27,982 nucleotides of DNA, taken from Guillardia theta CCMP2712 (lineage: Eukaryota > Cryptophyceae > Pyrenomonadales > Geminigeraceae). A program made the translations under genes and the position numbers. The stretch is from assembly GCF_000315625.1 (NCBI RefSeq), contig NW_005434381.1, positions 1 to 27,982 on the forward strand, given 5' to 3'. The first letter of the stretch is position 1, and each line of letters starts with the position of its first letter. The notes beneath the pieces are model-generated. The model did no database searches, was not told the origin of the DNA, and was given only the letters and a program-made list of their open reading frames with translations. Of the stretch, positions 24,801-27,982 are shown piece after piece.

Positions 24801-25480
24801 ACCGTATTGGAATCAATTCCTGACTCCTAGAGTCTGTGCACAGATGAATGACTAGTAGAACAGCTCAACAGCTGACTGATAAGTCCAAAGACCAAGACTC
24901 ACAGATGATGTGCGCACGAAGACACCAATGACTTTCACAGCCAACCAAACACCTCAGATAACTCAGATCAACTTCCCAACAATCCCCAGCACTTTATTCC
25001 CAACACTCGTAGCAGCAAGACCAACCAAACAGCTTCCCTTCACACACCACCGCCTTACTTCCACCACTGTACGAGTGCTGCCTCTTCGACAGCCGGCGCC
25101 TCTTGATTCCTCCGGCGCCGCCTCAGCTTCCCCAGGCTCCAACCAACCGGATCTTCTAAGTCACAGACTAAGCTCCAGCCCACTAGCTTGGACCTGCAGG
25201 CTTCACTTGGTTCACAACCTGATTAGACGCATCCCTTGAACTTATCGCGTCTGAAAGAACTTCTGAGAGGTTTGTCAGAACCTGAGTTCTTACACCCTCC
25301 CTTTGGGAAGCAAGTCAGAAGTCTGCAACCTTCTCAGCTTGTCAAAATCATCTGCTTAACAGCTAAGCAGCTGTCCCTTGCGATGTCCTCCTTTCCAACG
25401 CTCGCTCAAGCTTTACAAGCTGACTTCCATGCTGCTCTCCTCTCCAAGGTCATCTTGCTGCTACCACTCCATCAACCGTT
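24801..25480. other. no gene recognised
   Basis: Open plus-strand frames (24910-25239 and one starting near 25236) are Ser/Thr/Pro/Leu-rich with no domain, no conserved motif and no clear start context. The sequence is pyrimidine-rich and probably repeat-derived. Confidence 0.4.
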
Positions 25481-25489
25481 CTGCACAGG

Positions 25490-25870
25490 CTCATCCCCCA
25501 TCTTGCATGCCTCCTGCGCTCCTCCTTCGCTTCAAGTGTGCACCCTGGTGCACCTGCGTTTCTCCTCCTGTGACACCTGCGCTCCTCCTCCGCTTGCGCT
25601 GCGGATGCAGTGCAGTCGCACCCCGCCAACAGTGCACCTGTGCTGCTCCTCCACCTGCGCTGCGGCTTCTCCCCACCATCGTAGGGCCTGCGCTGCTCCT
25701 CCAGCGCTTGCGCTTCAGCAGCACTCCTGCAGCACCTGCGCCGTCCTCCTCTAGCGCATCCTGATGCTCGTGCACTCAGCTTGTACCATCCGCATGCCAC
25801 TAGAGACGCTCCTCATCCGCCTGCGCTGTCCGCATGCACCTGTGCTCCTCCTCATCTTCCATCATAAACT
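25490..25870. repeat. degenerate C/T-rich tandem repeat (CACCTGCGCTCCTCC-like)
   Basis: Words such as CACCTGCG, CTGCGCT, GCTCCTCC and GCTTGCGCT recur every 25-60 bp with many changes. Frames on both strands stay open because of the biased composition (Cys/Ser/Pro/Arg-rich peptides). It is read as a decayed minisatellite, not a gene. Confidence 0.5.
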
Positions 25871-26503
25871 CTTCCTAGCTGCCTGCAGTGTCAGCTCAAG
25901 ACTAAGTCCTGAACACATCTGCATCTTTCAAGTCAGACAGCTCCTCCTCCTCTTCAACCTGATCCTCATGATGGGATTGGTCATCATGTGACCTCTCTGA
26001 AGCGTGCACATTGAGCAATTGAATGAAGACGTCTCCACCCATTGATGATGCCAAGAATTTAGAATTCCAATCAAGCTCCAGAGATCAGGTTCAGAATTCT
26101 TGCAATTCCTTGATTGATCTCTGATTGTTTTGAACACAATTTTCTCGTTTCTAATCTATGGGCCCTTTCTATCCTATCTACCCCGGGGATCATTGTTTTG
26201 CCAAGGCACAATCATTTTTGACGTCAGCGCTTTCATTTCAACCACATGACTTATCGATCTCGACTCATCCGTCATTTCTTTCTCATTTTTCATTTTTTTT
26301 TTTTTGGCCATTCAATTTCATCGTTCACTACCGTCATGGGTTCCATAGATCAGGATGAGCGAGTTTCTAAGATACTAACCTAGAACAGATGTCTTGGTTG
26401 CAGCTAGCCACAGGCTTGAGGAAGACGTGTCTGTCTTTATCCTCCTTCCGATTCATCCGATTCCTTCACGTTCTCCATGAGAGTCTCCTCGGTGACATCA
26501 CCC
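25871..26503. other. non-coding flank left of the copia element
   Basis: AT-rich with a poly-T run (26288-26304) and several AATTC words. No gene. The far end of the copia element (its LTR) should lie somewhere between here and 26785, but I could not delimit it. Confidence 0.35.
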
Positions 26504-26616
26504 GAGACACCCTCCCTGAATCGGATAGAAGACGGAAGACTGACAATTCTCGAGCGACACGGACTCGGTGGCAAGGGTCCGAGACACCCTCCCTGAATCG
26601 GAGAAAAGACGGAAGA
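26504..26616. repeat. two 36-bp copies in direct repeat, 77 bp apart
   Basis: GAGACACCCTCCCTGAATCGGA plus GACGGAAGA occurs at 26504-26539 and again at 26581-26616 with few differences. It lies downstream of the copia stop codon (minus orientation), so it may be part of the 3' UTR or LTR. Confidence 0.7.
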
Positions 26617-26785
26617 TAAAGCCTGGAAGCCACCGCAGCAGGATCGGTTGAATCTCCTTGTCGAAGACTGGAGCTCGGATCACCGTCAATCACACACGGG
26701 GCATACAACTTTGGCGACTGACGGCATGGGAACAGAGTAGCACTGTCCCCGACAGAAGCGCAGAGAGCATGACAGGCGAGCATCC

Positions 26786-27982
26786 TCAGAGCAGCATATC
26801 CGGTAAGGGGTCTCCGAAGAGAAATTCACCAAGGAGCCTCCACCGATTCAAAGGCAGAACTTTCGTCAGCAAATCACCAGGCTGATAAGAAGTATGAATC
26901 TTTTCTGGATAGAGCTCGTCCTTTTCTACCAAATCAACAGCATACTTCGTTCGAATATCAATGTGTTTGAGTCGACTATAACTTCGCTTGTCCCACAAAA
27001 GCCTCAGACATGGTTCATTGTCGATTAGCAAGAGAGTAGGACGAGTCTGCGTAAATCCCATCTGACCCAAGAGATTTCTATAAAGCTTGACTAGTTTCGC
27101 GCATGTGGTGGCAGCATAAATTTCAGCTTCTGAAGAACTCAGGGCAACAACCTTCTGCATTTTCGAACCAAAGACGACTACCCCACCATTCAGAACGATT
27201 CCATATCCGCTTTGACTCCGTCTCGTAATAATCTCGGTACCCCAACCAGCATCACTGAATGCAATCATCTCATTGACAAAACACTCCTGGTGGTAATATA
27301 CTCCGTGACAATGGTATACGATCTGAACCTCCCGAGTAGTGTAAAGGTACTGTAGAAGATGAATTAAGGCATCCATATCACACTGCCGAGGAGCACGAGC
27401 AAAGCGACTAAGGACGCTCGTCGCGAATGCGATATCAACCCGCGTACAATTTGCCACGTAGAGAATGGACCCCAGAAGACTCTGATAAGTGCGGACTTCC
27501 TTCTTGTTCAACAACTTACCCTCCAAGTGATAAGTCTTGAGATAGTGACCAGGTAATACCGTTTTGACACCCCTGGCAACGATTTCAAAGCGTTCAACAA
27601 TCTTTTCAATGAAATGCTGTTGTGACAAAGTTATCCGACCCTGATCGTCATTCTGTTCTATTTTAATGCCCAAGAAGGTACCTGTTGCCTCACTCCCCGA
27701 AAAGTCGAATACTGTGTTGAGCTTCTCAAGAAACTCAATCTTAACTGCTTCAGTTTGAGAGACAATGAGTAAGTCATCCACGAAGACAGTCAGAAGCAAG
27801 ACGTCCCCCGCACAGTTGGAGTATCGGTAGATGATCTCATCATGTCCTATCCCACTTGCTCCCACCGTCTTCAACACCTGCGTGAACTTAAGATACCATC
27901 TCCTTGGTGCAATGCGAAGTCCATAGAGCGACTTCAAGACTTTGAGGAGGCACTCAGGAGGAAGACTCATGATATCTGGAGG
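26786..27982 (-). mobile_element. Ty1/copia retrotransposon, RT C-terminal part and RNase H (partial)
   Basis: The frame is open from the window edge to a stop at 26786, so the gag, protease, integrase and early reverse transcriptase parts are outside. The RT part shows KSLYGLRIAPRRWY and the catalytic FVDDLLIV. The connecting part has the copia-type LLGSILYVANCTRVDI and LSRFARAPR. RNase H shows SDAGWG, SSSEAE and DNEP as its acidic residues, then KHIDIR and a final DLLTKVLP. These are standard for Pseudoviridae pol. The ORF has no internal stop over about 398 codons, so the copy is young or still active. Element ends and target duplications are not visible. Confidence 0.92.

Noticed and set aside
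25236-25764. Overlapping Cys/Ser/Pro-rich frames that could suggest a small secreted protein
   Set aside because: Three frames are open at once over a degenerate C/T repeat; no signal peptide or conserved cysteine spacing.

Overview
The window reads as nuclear DNA of a secondary-plastid alga. A cryptophyte such as Guillardia is my best guess, by inference only. Four things point there. Spliceosomal introns are numerous and mostly 41-50 bp. One protein starts with a signal peptide followed by a Phe-Ala-Pro plastid-import motif. Axonemal and centrosomal genes are present. A Ty1/copia element lies at the right edge. Exon chains below were built by hand from splice signals, reading phase and protein-family fit; no transcript data were used.

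Left part (about 970-8030, minus strand): one large four-exon gene for a cell-surface receptor of about 2258 residues. It has a signal peptide, an F-type (fucose-binding) lectin domain with its ligand residues intact, a mucin-like Thr/Pro stalk, IPT-like and REJ-like ectodomain, a degenerate GPS, one membrane helix and an intracellular PDZ domain. A doubtful hydrophobic reading frame lies further left (295-768).

Centre-left (9179-12845, plus strand): a seven-exon SAP + SnoaL-like gene, a GC-rich island, a 100-N assembly gap, a gap-truncated gene for a voltage-sensor-like membrane protein, and a complete five-exon Spg1/Tem1-type GTPase.

Centre (13039-20104): an eleven-exon minus-strand SHIPPO/STPGR-repeat (axoneme-type) gene, a doubtful F-box-like exon, a small three-exon PDZ protein (minus), an Sfi1-like centrin-binding-repeat gene (plus), and an intronless plastid-targeted SAM-FZL dynamin-like GTPase (minus). 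The genes are tightly packed; the last two converge with 33 bp between stops. Spg1, SHIPPO and Sfi1 all belong to spindle-pole or axoneme biology.

Right part (20105-27982): mostly gene-poor. It holds pyrimidine-rich repeats, two more GC-rich islands, and three copies of an unrecognised small gene family. Two of these copies form a recent tail-to-tail inverted duplication that includes their upstream regions. A degenerate C/T-rich tandem repeat follows. The window ends inside the reverse transcriptase/RNase H part of a copia retrotransposon on the minus strand.

The most notable items are the fucolectin-REJ-GPS-PDZ receptor, the unnamed small gene family with synonymous-change evidence of coding, the SAM-FZL fusion, and the small, regular introns including two GC-AG introns.
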